DNA from: Hofstenia miamia
Taxonomy: Eukaryota > Xenacoelomorpha > Acoela
Direction of reading: 5' to 3'
DNA: 64,000 bases
NCBI GenBank assembly: GCA_004352715.1
Contig: SCFE01000107.1
Coordinates: 563,656-627,655 of the forward strand
Positions 12,288-23,137 of the stretch are shown in pieces. The notes beneath the pieces are model-generated. The model made no database searches. It was given only the letters and a program-made list of their open reading frames with translations, and was not told the origin of the DNA. How positions within the stretch are numbered: position 1 is the first letter of the stretch; every line of letters starts with the position of its first letter. Position numbers and translations under genes: made by a program.

Positions 12288-13157
12288 TTGGCCAATTGCT
12301 TCTCATCCTTTGCTCTTTATCTTGATATACAACCCCCTGCCTCCTCGCGTTTCCATGTTAGCAGCTCTGAGATTGCCATTATCATTATGACATATGTCCA
12401 GAAGTTTAGCAATATGCATTCTCTATCTGAATTGGAGAACTCTATATTCCTTCTTGGTGATTTCAATTATCCGGGGCACAACTGGGCGGATCATGCCTCA
12501 TCTGAAGTTCTCCCCTTTCAGGATTGTCTATTTGATCTCAATTTGTCTCAGATTATCGACGAACCTATCAATAGCCATGGTAATACGCTGGATTTACTTT
12601 TCTCCCGTGAACCTATCCACTATAGTGTAGATGTATCCAGTGGCCTCTCCGATCATTTCCCTATTCTGTTTTCCGTCAGTGTTTCGCTTGAGCATTTTAT
12701 GACAGCGCCCATGTTTTCTCACAGCAGTTTTAATGAACCAAAGTTTTTACTTGTTCTCAACTTGCTCTACAAATTTGTCCTTGCTCCCACTACCATACCG
12801 AACGGCAACTTCATGGCTATGTGGTATGATAAACTGCATGTAGCGGTGGAATTGTCGCTTGCAAAGAAAAGGAGAAAACGACTCCAGTACCTGAGCTTCT
12901 ACTCGTCACATACTATCCACACGATAAACTGCAAAAACACCTGTGAAAGGCGTCTCGTTAAGAGTTGGAATATCCGTGATGCGATCCAGTTGCGTCGTCT
13001 TTCCCAGGAGTTGTGTTGCTCCATCGACGCTGACAAAGCTTGCCTGCTGTCATCGGTTTCTACCGGAGACACAAAAAGCTGCTTTCAGTTTCTTCGTTGT
13101 CTTTCCCGAACTCAATCATTTCCCTCTACAATGACGTGGAACTCTCTCAAGGCTTAG
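12288..13157 (+). pseudogene. LINE ORF2: AP-type endonuclease region
   Basis: FLLGDFNYPGHNW at about 12447-12485 carries the GDFN motif of apurinic-type LINE endonucleases, and GLSDHFPI at about 12642 carries the C-terminal SDH motif. Between them is LDLLFSRE. The N-terminal third of the endonuclease is not readable in this frame. In LINEs this domain nicks the target DNA. The following linker (KKRRKRLQYLSFYSSHTIHT) leads to the reverse transcriptase in another frame. Confidence 0.7.
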
Positions 13158-13159
13158 TC

Positions 13160-15029
13160 TGAAGCTACTTGTTCTCAACTTTTCAACAACTATTTTTGTT
13201 CTGTGGCAAGATATTGCCACTCTTGACTGTACTGCGTCCGAAACTTTGGACATTGCATTGGCCGACGTCCCTATCACGTTTGATTCTGTTACTCAATTAC
13301 TATCTACCTGTAATGACAATTCCTCATTCGGCTGCGACAATATTCACTCTTTCATCTTATGCAACTATGGTCAGCACCTGGCTACCGGAGTGTTGCCTTT
13401 TTCACCACATCGTCAAAACCGAAATCTGGCCTGATTGCTGGAAGGTTTCTTATGTGACTCCATTATATAAGTCAGGATCGACTTCTTCTGTCTGCAACTA
13501 CCGACCTATTAGCATCCTCCCTAAGCTCTCCCTGGTCTTTGAGCGGCTCTTGTTTAATTTTGTTTACCCAAGGATATATTTGCACATATCTCAGAGACAG
13601 TTTGGTTTCATGACGTGAAGATCTACTGTTTCACAAATGGTTGCATCTATTTTTGTTCTGTGTACAAGCAAGATATTGCCACTCTTGACTGTACTGCGTC
13701 CAAAACTTTGGACATTGCATTGGCTGATGTCCCTATCATGTTTGATTCTGTTATTCAATTACTATCTACCTGTAATGACAATTCCTCATTTGGCTGTGAC
13801 AATATTCCCTCTTTCATCTTATGCAAGTATGGTCAGCACTTGGCTACAGCAGTGTGTTGCCTTTTTCACCACATCGTCAAAACCAAAATTTGGCCTGATT
13901 GCTGGAAGTTTTCTTATGTGACTCCATTACATAAGTCAGGATCGACTTCTTCTGTCTGCAACTACCGACCTATTGGCATCCTCCCTAAGCTCTCCCTGGT
14001 CTTTGAGCGGCTCTTGTTTAATTTTGTTTACCCGAGGATACGTTCGCGCATATCTCAGAGACAGTTTGGTTTCATGACGCGAAGATCTACTGTTTCACAA
14101 ATGGTTGCGTATTTAGACACACTTTATTCTGATTTCGATGCAAATTATCATGATATCAACGTCTACTTTGACATCAAGAAGCCATTCAACTCTGTTCCCA
14201 TTCCCTCATACTGCGGAAGCTTGCAAAGTTTGGTCTTGACGGATGCTTTCTGCGTCTCATCAGGAGCTACCTCTCTGGAAGATCTCAACGTGTTCACATT
14301 GGTAACAATTTGTCTTCACCTGGCACAGTGACTTCTGGAGTGCCCCAAGGTAGCGTTTTGGGGCCATTGCTTTTCTTGATTTTCATGAATGACGTTACCG
14401 ACTGCATAACTGACTCCTCTTATTTCCTCTTTGCTGATGACCTTAAGATATCAAACAACAAGGGTGCTGAATCAGTTCAGTGTGACATTGACTGACTTCA
14501 TGCTTGGTCTGTAACTAATGATCTTGATTTCCATCTGAACAAAACGAAAATGTTGCTGATAAATTCCTCTGATATCGCGCTGAACTTAGCTGGTGTTCCA
14601 ATTGTGGCTGTGGATCACATTATGGACCTTGGTATCATTGTAAGTAATTGCCTGAAATGGGACGCTCACATAGATTATAAATTATCGAAAGCCAGAAATA
14701 TTATGCAATTCATCTGCTGTAACATTCCTTCATGTGCTGGTATAGGCACTAAAATCAATTTATATTGCTCATGTATTCTCTCTGTTTTGCTATATGGTTC
14801 TCCTTGCTGGCATTGTAATGTTACAAGTCTGGACAAGCTTGAAAATTTCCAGAAACGTGCCTTATGGTGGATAAGAAAAGCAGAAAATTTGGTGTTCCTC
14901 AAAATATTGCTGATCAGTTATCAGCTTCTAGCCGCGGACATGTGCCTGCTCTGGAATATCGTGAACCGGAAAACTGATCTTCGTCCTGAACAGTACCTAG
15001 ATTACAATTCCCGACCACTCTCCACCTGA
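13160..15029 (+). pseudogene. LINE ORF2: reverse transcriptase region, with an internal duplication
   Basis: Finger motifs (NYRPISILPKLSLVFERLLF) occur twice because about 460 bp are duplicated in tandem (13190-13651 and 13652-14112). After the second copy come YFDIKKPFNS (motif A, about 14165), VTSGVPQGSVLGPLLFLIF (about 14329) and FADDLK (catalytic box, about 14430), then the thumb and LLYGSPCWHCNVTSLDKLEN to about 15029. The frame changes near 13618, 14300 and 14500. Catalytic aspartates of motif A and FADD are still encoded, but the enzyme cannot be made as one chain. Confidence 0.8.
13190..14112 (+). repeat. Tandem duplication (2 x about 462 bp) inside the LINE reverse transcriptase
   Basis: The unit runs from TATTTTTGTTCTGTG to GGTTGC and is repeated with an offset of 462-463 bp. 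The copies differ at scattered positions, for example GCGTCCGAAAC against GCGTCCAAAAC, so this is not a simple assembly echo. Only the second copy continues into the rest of the reverse transcriptase. Confidence 0.8.
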
Positions 15030-15305
15030 TTTCTTTCACATGGTCTGTTTGCAAAAAGAAGAACAAGGAAGTTCCATGCTGACACCAACTTTTTCATATG
15101 AGCCTCAAAGACTGCCAACAAATTGATCAAACTAAATATAGGGGATTTCTCATGGTCAAAAGATCATTTCAAGCATTCATTGTATTCACACCTTATGACA
15201 AGGACTGCTGAATTTGATATTAACAAGCAATGTTCTTATTTTATCCAGTGTTTTGGAACTTTTTGTTTGCATTAGCTTTTGTATCCTATTTTAGAATTAA
15301 GCCTT

Positions 15306-15331
15306 CTAGTAGTAGTAGTAGTAGTAGTAGT
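15306..15331 (+). repeat. (TAG)n microsatellite tail of the LINE
   Basis: About eight to nine TAG units follow the 3' untranslated part of the LINE. Short tandem repeats at the 3' end are usual for CR1-like LINEs; the related LINE at 53305 ends in (ATT)n. Confidence 0.7.
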
Positions 15332-15560
15332 GCCAATATGGCACTAAGAATGGGTAAGAATAGAATCAAGGCTCAGTAACAGCATCAGATCACACAATTG
15401 AAAATGTAGAATTATATAAGGTAAAGTTGTGCATTGATGGATGGTGAAGTAGATCATTGTCAGGGGAAATCCATCCCAGCTGACTCACACCCAGTGGAAA
15501 AACAAAACCAAATACAATAAGAAAACACTAGAACAGTTCTGTATCACATCAGGGTCACCA

Positions 15561-16841
15561 TGTAGAATTGCAGGGCATGTCTAGCAGCTCAAGCAGTACA
15601 AAGGCTGTGAAAGATTACCATTGCTGAGAGCAGCCTGTACTCTAACAAAACAAATGAAGATTGGTAGTTCGCCAATTTCACTGTAGAAAAATGAACTTAA
15701 ACAATTTCCAAGAAGACATTCCAGCTAGCAACCAATCTACATAGAATCACACTGAAGCCAAATCATAAGAAACCATTCTTACCAGCCAAGGTGCTAATTG
15801 TGTGTCTCAAGTTTAATTTCTAACTCAATAACAAATTTAGCTCAGTGTTCTTGTTATCTCAGCTCATGTAATAAATATGATATAATAATGTGTAGTTACC
15901 ACATATTTGCATACGTCAACAGCATATTATATTTGCATAGTGTGATGTTAAGTGCAAGTATAATTGATCAAATACAAAGTTCTNGGCATGTCTAGCAGCT
16001 CAAGCAGTACAAAGGCTGTGAAAGATTACCATTGCTGAGAGCAGCCTGTACTCTAACAAAACAAATGAAGATTGGTAGTTCGCCAATTTCACTGTAGAAA
16101 AATGAACTTAAACAATTTCCAAGAAGACATTCCAGCTAGCAACCAATCTACATAGAATCACACTGAAGCCAAATCATAAGAAACCATTCTTACCAGCCAA
16201 GGTGCTAATTGTGTGTCTCAAGTTTAATTTCTAACTCAATAACAAATTTAGCTCAGTGTTCTTGTTATCTCAGCTCATGTAATAAATATGATATAATAAT
16301 GTGTAGTTACCACATATTTGCATACGTCAACAGCATATTATATTTGCATAGTGTGATGTTAAGTGCAAGTATAATTGATCAAATACAAAGTTCTATGTGT
16401 AGCCTTAAAGTGACCACAATATGAGCTCACATCTGTCAAGGAGCGAGTTATTGCCCCAGGCACAGTGGAGTTCCTCCAACAATATTTCCAGATCTTACAA
16501 GCAAATGCTAAAAAGGGTTAGTAATATAGAAGAAGTAGAGAAGCAAATGTTATCCAGTGAGAACAAAATTTATTTGACAATTGCAACAATGGGTTCTCTA
16601 TTTTATACAAAGAAAAAGGTAAATATTTACTGTTTACAAAATTCACTTAATTCCCTCTCAAATTAAATGAGCAATTTACACATACACTTTAATTGAGGGG
16701 ACAATGATAACAAATTTGAAACCTAAGTTCTAAATTCTAAAAATCAATAAAAATCGCTAAATTAATAATTGGAATAGCACCAAATTGATAAAAGTGAGTG
16801 CAAAAAATAAAATAAAATAAAGGGCCCTGAGTGACTCTACA
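15561..16841 (-). repeat. LTR, 5' copy in element orientation, containing an assembly duplication
   Basis: It corresponds to 9704-10610 but is about 370 bp longer, because 15574-15983 is repeated exactly as 15985-16394 after a single N. Without that block it would be about 870 bp. It begins TGTAGA and ends TCTACA. Confidence 0.75.
15574..16394. repeat. Exact 410-bp duplication around one N (probable assembly artefact)
   Basis: Positions 15574-15983 and 15985-16394 appear identical at every base I compared, with a single N at 15984 between them. Overlapping contig ends joined without merging would give exactly this. Confidence 0.9.
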
Positions 16842-18289
16842 GTATTATCTTTGTTGATTGTTGTGTTGGGGTTGAAAATGTAAAGAAACTAAATAAGTTT
16901 GAATGATTTTTACCTTGTTGAAAAGTATCAATATATTGCTGTTGATGATTTCCTAGGTCATCTGCTTTAGATCAGAGATTTTGGCTTTCATCATCATTAT
17001 TATTTCAAGGTGTTTTGAGATAACATAGTTTTCAGACACTACTTCTGATGTAATCTAGTTATTCAGTTATGGGTTTGCCATTCTAGTATATGTATTCTAA
17101 TGGCACATGTCCATTAGCATGTAATCAAGGCTTGCCATCTGTCTTAATTAGTTTAGATTTACTTTGTTTGTATTAATAGGATTTCAAAGTTTTTATAAGA
17201 TCACCAAGGTTATTAATGTATAGTTCATTATCTGTAGTAGGAATGTTAACTCTCCATTTTTTCTTGCACTTAGCTCTCCATGCTGTCTATATAACTGCTG
17301 CATGTAGGGTTTTTGACTCAAGTTTGAGTTACTTGGGCCAAGTTCAAGTTTTTAAATTTTGAATTTGAGTTTGAGTAATTTTTAAATGAAATTCCAAGTT
17401 CAATTGAGTTTTTTCTAAATTCCAAATTTTTTAGGGTAAAAACATTTATTATACAATAATTCTAAGCTAAAAAAGTTTTTGTGATTAGTTAAAAAAATTG
17501 ATATTTAAAGAAATTTAATTTTTATGCTATTTTCAAGTGGATTTTTAAATGAGTTCAAATTTTGATGATTTCTCTTCCAAGTTTTTCTGATCAAGTTTTG
17601 TGAGCTTATTCAAAAGCAAAAGCCCTATTCATACACATAGCCATATGCTAAAGGGTATGCTAGCCAAGCTGTACCAATTCTAGGTATCCTTTAACTAATA
17701 TGAGATTGTTTAGAAAAGCATGATTTAATTAAAGTAAAAGTCACAAATAAAATGTAAACCAAATTTATTTTCTAGTAAAAAACATACATATTTATATATG
17801 TCAAAAACCATTAATGCTAAACAACCACTGACTGTTGCTAATGTCAGAAAATAATAGCAGGTAGTCTGCAATGGTCAGAAATAACTGTGTAAAATAATGA
17901 GAAATATTTAAACCAAAATTGAACATTTTGCAAAACTAAAATTCTTATAATATAATTGTTGAAATTAGTGAAGACAAATAAATGCATTACACCACACTAT
18001 GCCCAAATAAATTTAGAAAATGATTTTGGGAAGATATTCAACTTTGTAAAGGTAGAATAATATAGTATATTCAAATATGGGTTTACTGAATTCTTTGTAT
18101 TTTTATTAATCAATATCAGTTGATTTTATGTTTGAATATTAATTACCTTTAAATATTGAAATTTCTCTCACTTTTGTTTCAATTAATATTGAATGATACA
18201 CTAGTAATAAATTATGCAAAAGAGTTTCCAGGAAAAAACTTAAAGCTGTACAAAGTATACAGAAAATAAGAAGAAAAGTATAAAATTCA
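16842..18289. other. Non-coding AT-rich stretch
   Basis: No gene is seen. At about 17310-17600 there is a degenerate run of TTGAGTT and CAAGTTC-like motifs, reminiscent of hAT-type MITE ends. The repeat at 17624-17704 is listed separately. Confidence 0.5.
17624..17704 (+). repeat. Short interspersed repeat, copy B (related to 9268-9350)
   Basis: It shares ATTCATACACATAGCCATAT, the following GCTAAAGG block and AACTAATATGAG with the copy at 9268-9350, in the same orientation. Confidence 0.65.
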
Positions 18290-18786
18290 ACTTGAACATA
18301 TCTTAGTTAAGTTTATTTTCCTCTGTTAGATAAGGCTTCAAGTTATGGTGATGAACTGTAATACCCAGATTTTTTAAGTTCTCATGTAAAGTGGTCTTCA
18401 GCATGTTTTAATCTAAAGCCAAACTTTGAATATTTGTCCTTGAACTAAGAGGAACAAGGCAAATTCATTAATATCAATTCCCTTTCTTTCAATATGGCCT
18501 TTCCACCTGAATCCAAATTAACTGTAAGATTGCTTGTCTCACCTTCAATGTATCTATTCCATATATTTAACACTTGGCACCAATCAATTTCAAACTCAGA
18601 GGATATTGCAGTAATATTACTGTGTGGAATTCTTCCATTTACTGTTTGTTTGAGCAATTCATCCAAAATTTCTCTATTTTCTGAAAACTTCAAATTTCTT
18701 TTTTTAGTGATTTCTTCATCTCTATTGACCATACTTGGGATGAAAGAATTGTAAAAGAACTCATAATATTTCACTGTGGAAGACAA
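18290..18786 (-). pseudogene. Mariner-like transposase, N-terminal part, decayed
   Basis: The frame at 18445-18786 contains NREILDELLKQTVNGRIPHS and FEIDWCQVLNIWNRY. This resembles the N-terminal helix-turn-helix of mariner-like transposases of the type common in plants and also present in some animals. In other frames, further along the same strand (about 18400-18300), come KTTLHENLKNLGI and HHHNLKPYLTEENKLN, which match the segment that follows in those enzymes. A stop follows the asparagine. The DDE catalytic part is absent. Such a protein would bind element ends in the nucleus; this copy is dead. The assignment rests on two segments in the right order. Confidence 0.55.
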
Positions 18787-21642
18787 AACATATTCTTTAC
18801 ATTTTTACCTTAAATAATATCAACTAAGAATGAATTTTTGAAGTGTATTCAAATAACATGTCAAAAATTCATTTCTTTTGAGTTGCACACTATATTTCAG
18901 CACAGAGTTAGTAGATGATGAAATGCTTTAGAAATTTCTCAATTAAAGAATCAATTATCACAATCTGATTGATTAAATGCATGCTTTTCCTAATTGATTG
19001 TTGTGTTGATTATAATACCAAATATGTTGGTATTTGTTATTAATATTTTATATAAATGAAAGGACTTTATGTTTAATTCTTTTTGAAATAAGCTTACAAT
19101 ATAAGATTGTAAACCTTAGTTTTCAATCACATGCATTCATGTTCAATGTTTGATGACATTGCCAGCAAAGTTTCTTCAGAAATATAAATCAAGTTATTTA
19201 CTAGAATTTCATGTATTTTAGAATTTTAAGGTGATTAAAGAATTTTAATAATATACAACTCATGATTTACAAATATTTTAATACTTGGATATATGACATG
19301 TTATATACCTATATCTATTGTTATCAAATTGACTCCTTGTACATTTTCAGAAATACTAGATTCTAACTAAAGAGCAATTCTTTACTAACACATTGTATAT
19401 TTAGGCATTTCAATATGTCAATATTTTAGATTGAATTTTACACCATAACCATAATAGCTATTGATTTCTATCAAAAAGTGTTTTGTTTATTCAAGGCATC
19501 ACAGAAGGATAGTTTCAAATATTCCAAATATTAAAAAATTATATGCATATGCAGCACAAAGCTTATAAGAAAGTACATTAATATTTTACAGAATTTATAA
19601 TAGATGTTCAAAACACAGTTTGCTGCAACAACTCAATACAGATCTGCAATTGAATAGTTTAAGTTGATTGTGTGTCACTGAGCATGTGATTGCACAGGTC
19701 CCTCTATATTTCCAAAATGTATTTTCATTATATAAGTGTTTAACAGAACCTTGTCAACTCAAGAAAGAAAGCAATTTCTTGAGAATCTTGATTTTAAAAA
19801 ACTTAGAATATTGAATCAATTGGTGAATTCCATTATAAATTGCTTCCTGTTATTATGACAACTTATGGAGACTTCAAAATTTCACCATTGAAACAAACTT
19901 GATTACCTTTGAAAAATCATTCACAAAAATAACTTTGTTAATTCATTAGAAATTATCTTGCAAAATTGAACATTGCACAATACATGCACATACATATTGA
20001 ACAACATATTTGAAGAATGTATATATTTTGTATTCATTGTCATTGAGTCATCATTTACATAAACCTTCATTCTCTGTACAGTACTGTATCAATATTTAAG
20101 TAACCTTCTTTGACTTTACAATTGTAAATTTTGCAAAATTAGAAAATTAAAATTTAATAAAATGATTCCATTGAATATACAAGTTTTTCTCTTAGTGGTT
20201 ATTAATCTTAGAAATAATAAAAACGTTTTTTAATATTTATGAAAGAGATCTTAATTTTTCTTAATTGTGTATATATTTGAAACTTTTAAATAATGTATAC
20301 TATGATGTTTTTGAGGAGAGGATAAAATTGAGTTTTCTTCAGAAAATAGGGAACAACTAGGCCAATATTAATTGGTTATGGGTCAATGAATTACATTCTA
20401 AGTTAAATGGATTTATGAGCTTACATTAAATTATTATTGTCATCAGGATATATTATGTGGCTGTTATTGCTCTTAGTGTTATAATTTTTGCATCAATAAA
20501 ATTCATTAGTTTTTCAAAAGTTATTTAATTTCTAATTTGCACATCTATCTATATTATGAGTTTTCTGTTTGGCACTATTATTTATATATTTAAGGATATT
20601 TCTCTTTGCTTTAGCTCAAAGTCGTTATGAGACATATCAATTTTTGTAAACCCTTTTAATTTACATAAAGTTGAAATTTGCAGTTTATAATTTTAATATT
20701 TGCAATAAAAAATCTTAGAGAGCAAGTTTGAATGTGTGGAAGATGAATTGATTTTGTGGATCTAGCTAGTTTAAATTAGTTAAATTTTAAATTGAAAATT
20801 TTGAATTTAAATGATTCTAGGTTTTATTTTTAACTTTTGTGTTTGAATTATGTTAAATTATTCGAGAATTGTTTAAGCAAAAATTGCAATCAGGTTGTGA
20901 CAAAATTGAAATCGATTTCTTGCCTGTAATCAAATACATTGTATTAATATATTTTTGATTGTATTCTCTCTTAATATTTGCAAAGTAATATTTTCTCAGG
21001 CGCAAATTTAGTGACTATAGTTCACGTAAATATAGTTCTATATTGCGTTATTTTACTTTAGGGGACCCAGTTCGAGTAACGTCTTAAAATTGTTATTAAA
21101 CTCTAACCTTAACCCTAAACCTTCATCCAAAACTTAAACATTTTGCAAAAAATTAATCAACATAATGAAATGCAATGCACATTGTACATCATCATGTATA
21201 AACCATAATACGGCGTACATTAGGTTTCTGTTGAATTGTATCAACTCACTCTTCATATCGAAATCTATATTCTTGCTATACACTGCTTGTTTTAATTTTA
21301 ATGTTGCATCCAATTTTGTTGGTGTATGTATCAGTTTTGACCTACTTTTGGTAGTGTAGTAATTTTTAGCAAATCATGTATTTTACCTGTCTATTTGTTG
21401 GCGTTTGTCTCTTACAGGCTTAATAGTATACGCAATTATGCCATCTATCTATGCTAAAATTTATGCATACAGCTGATTATTTAATTCGGTATTCCATGAT
21501 TCCAGGGGTAGCTGCATTGACGAGATTGTGTTTTTTGCTTTCAAAGTAATCCACATCGAAATGTATACAGAGCGTATATTTATGAAATAGAGTGCAAACA
21601 TCAGTCAGTTACGCAAAGAATATTTACAATATTGCGTACTGC
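18787..21642. other. Very AT-rich non-coding stretch
   Basis: No gene or complete element is visible. A short patch at about 21096-21120 (CTCTAACCTTAACCCTAAAC) looks like degenerate telomere-type sequence, but only three units can be counted and it has no further support. Confidence 0.5.
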
Positions 21643-21658
21643 ATATATATATATATAT
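21643..21658. repeat. (TA)n tract
   Basis: A short TA dinucleotide tract sits directly upstream of the retroelement fragment at 21663. Confidence 0.8.
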
Positions 21659-21662
21659 TATC

Positions 21663-21833
21663 TTTGCCTCCTCTGGCGGAGCCGCTCTTGGTGCTGAAAA
21701 AGTTATGAAAAAATTGGCCGAAAAGATCAGCGAGATGAGGAAAGAATCATCCGTAGAAACTCTGAATTACATAAGAACTGTCGTCAGTTTTGCCCTTTTG
21801 AAAAGCACCATCCTTTGCCTTAGAGAAGCTTAA
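21663..21833 (+). pseudogene. Short fragment resembling the C-terminal tail of an invertebrate retroelement polyprotein
   Basis: The 57-codon open stretch reads FASSGGAALGAEKVMKKLAE, continues with ISEMRKESSVETLNYIRTVV and ends SFALLKSTILCLREA before a TAA. The pattern 'GG.G.EA..V.K.LA ... SF.LLRS.I.CLRG' is one I associate with the C-terminal end of retroelement-encoded proteins in invertebrates, though I cannot name the superfamily. It lacks a start and any catalytic motif. The (TA)n tract just before it probably marks a break point. Confidence 0.45.
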
Positions 21834-22065
21834 AATCAAATTCTATAGATAATTCCATTTCTGCAGTAAACTCAGAATGTCAAATTTTAAAACCTCATTA
21901 ACATGTTGGTCATACAGTCATTTCAATTTTATGTATAAACATTTAATTACTCATCTGTGAAGTATTCAGATTAGCATTTATGATTCCAAAGGAGGCTAAT
22001 GAGACTTTCATTGTCAGCAGTTGAAACACCACTGCCTTTTGTGTAATTTATTAATATATATATAT

Positions 22066-22263
22066 NNNNNNNNNNNNNNNNNNNNNNNNNNNNNNNNNNN
22101 NNNNNNNNNNNNNNNNNNNNNNNNNNNNNNNNNNNNNNNNNNNNNNNNNNNNNNNNNNNNNNNNNNNNNNNNNNNNNNNNNNNNNNNNNNNNNNNNNNNN
22201 NNNNNNNNNNNNNNNNNNNNNNNNNNNNNNNNNNNNNNNNNNNNNNNNNNNNNNNNNNNNNNN
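22066..22263. other. Assembly gap (198 N)
   Basis: The gap has CCACTGCCTTTTGTGTAATT on both sides (22029 and 22264), followed by a (TA)n tract. The two sides are probably unmerged copies of one locus, so the true gap may be zero or negative. It lies downstream of the minus-strand gene's last exon. Confidence 0.9.
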
Positions 22264-22287
22264 CCACTGCCTTTTGTGTAATTTATT

Positions 22288-22326
<39 letters not shown>

Positions 22327-22485
22327 ATTGAAGTTGGTTACTGGAGAAATTTGCAACCTGTTTTGATAGCAAATAATTAATTTCTACTTAATTTTTTATA
22401 AATGATTGTACAAATTGTTATAAATTTAAATGTATTTTGAAACTGTCATTCACAGAAATATCATTTCGGTTTTACCTTCAGTTCT

Positions 22486-23102
22486 TCAGGTAATGTCCCA
22501 TTCATCCATTTCTGCAGCATTATGCTTGTGCAAATTAATTATTTGATTGAGAACTCTAGCTAAGACTTTAATGTTTATTGGTAGTCCTTGAATCCATACA
22601 GGTCCTTCCAGTTCTCCAGTTATTTCGCAGTTTAGATCAAGATTATGATGCAGAATTTGACCTTTACTTCTAAGTAAATGTGAATTTTCTGGGACCAAGT
22701 TAAATTTTATTAGAATTCCCTTTTGTATTATGTCTTTCCCCTAAACAATTTTTTTATGTGCAGGTTCATAATGTAGAAGATTTTATGTAGTAATGAAAAA
22801 AATACTGAAATCGTAAAAATATATATACATCCCATATCTTTTATCGTTGTCTATGTTAAAATTAAGAACATGTTTATGTAAAGTAATTTAAGAAAAAATA
22901 TTTTGCTTTGAAACTAGTAAAATAAAGGCACATGCCAATAACTAAGGAATAATAATGGTTGTTTTAGTTGAAAAAATTATAATATTGTTAAATTGTGAAA
23001 AAAGACCAACTTTGTTTTTAAAAGATAATATTCTTCCCGCTTTTTGCTATGGAAAATGCAAAAACTTACATTTGGCGGGAAACCGTCCGAAATTTTTTAG
23101 GC

Positions 23103-23137
<35 letters not shown>

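Larger units (their letters stand above)
11500..15331 (+). mobile_element. CR1/Jockey-type LINE, two-ORF layout, decayed, with (TAG)n tail
   Basis: The order is ORF1-like region, AP-type endonuclease, reverse transcriptase and a (TAG)n 3' tail at about 15306-15331. The element sits inside the LTR element, in the opposite orientation, so it inserted later. Its 5' boundary is uncertain (11240-11540). It is closely related in layout to the LINE at 53305-55757: both share LDF near the thumb, LYGSPCW or LYASPCW, and FQKRA. Stops and frameshifts break all of its frames, so it cannot move on its own. Confidence 0.8.
9704..16841 (-). mobile_element. LTR retrotransposon (minus orientation), non-autonomous, interrupted by a LINE
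   Basis: Two direct repeats of about 0.9 kb (9704-10610 and 15561-16841, the latter enlarged by an assembly duplication) both begin TGTAGA and end TCTACA. The bases outside them are GTAT on both sides (9700-9703 and 16842-16845), a 4-bp target-site duplication. Next to the right repeat, the minus strand reads TGGTGACCCTGATGTG, which has the TGG start of a tRNA primer-binding site. Next to the left repeat it reads CAATGGGGGGCA, a short polypurine tract. Both place the element on the minus strand. Once the inserted plus-strand LINE is removed, the internal region is only about 0.9-1.2 kb with no recognisable gag, protease, reverse transcriptase or integrase. It is therefore non-autonomous or heavily deleted. 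Family unassigned. Confidence 0.75.

Noticed and set aside
21096-21122. Interstitial telomere repeat
   Set aside because: Only about three imperfect CTAACC-like units are present, which is too few.
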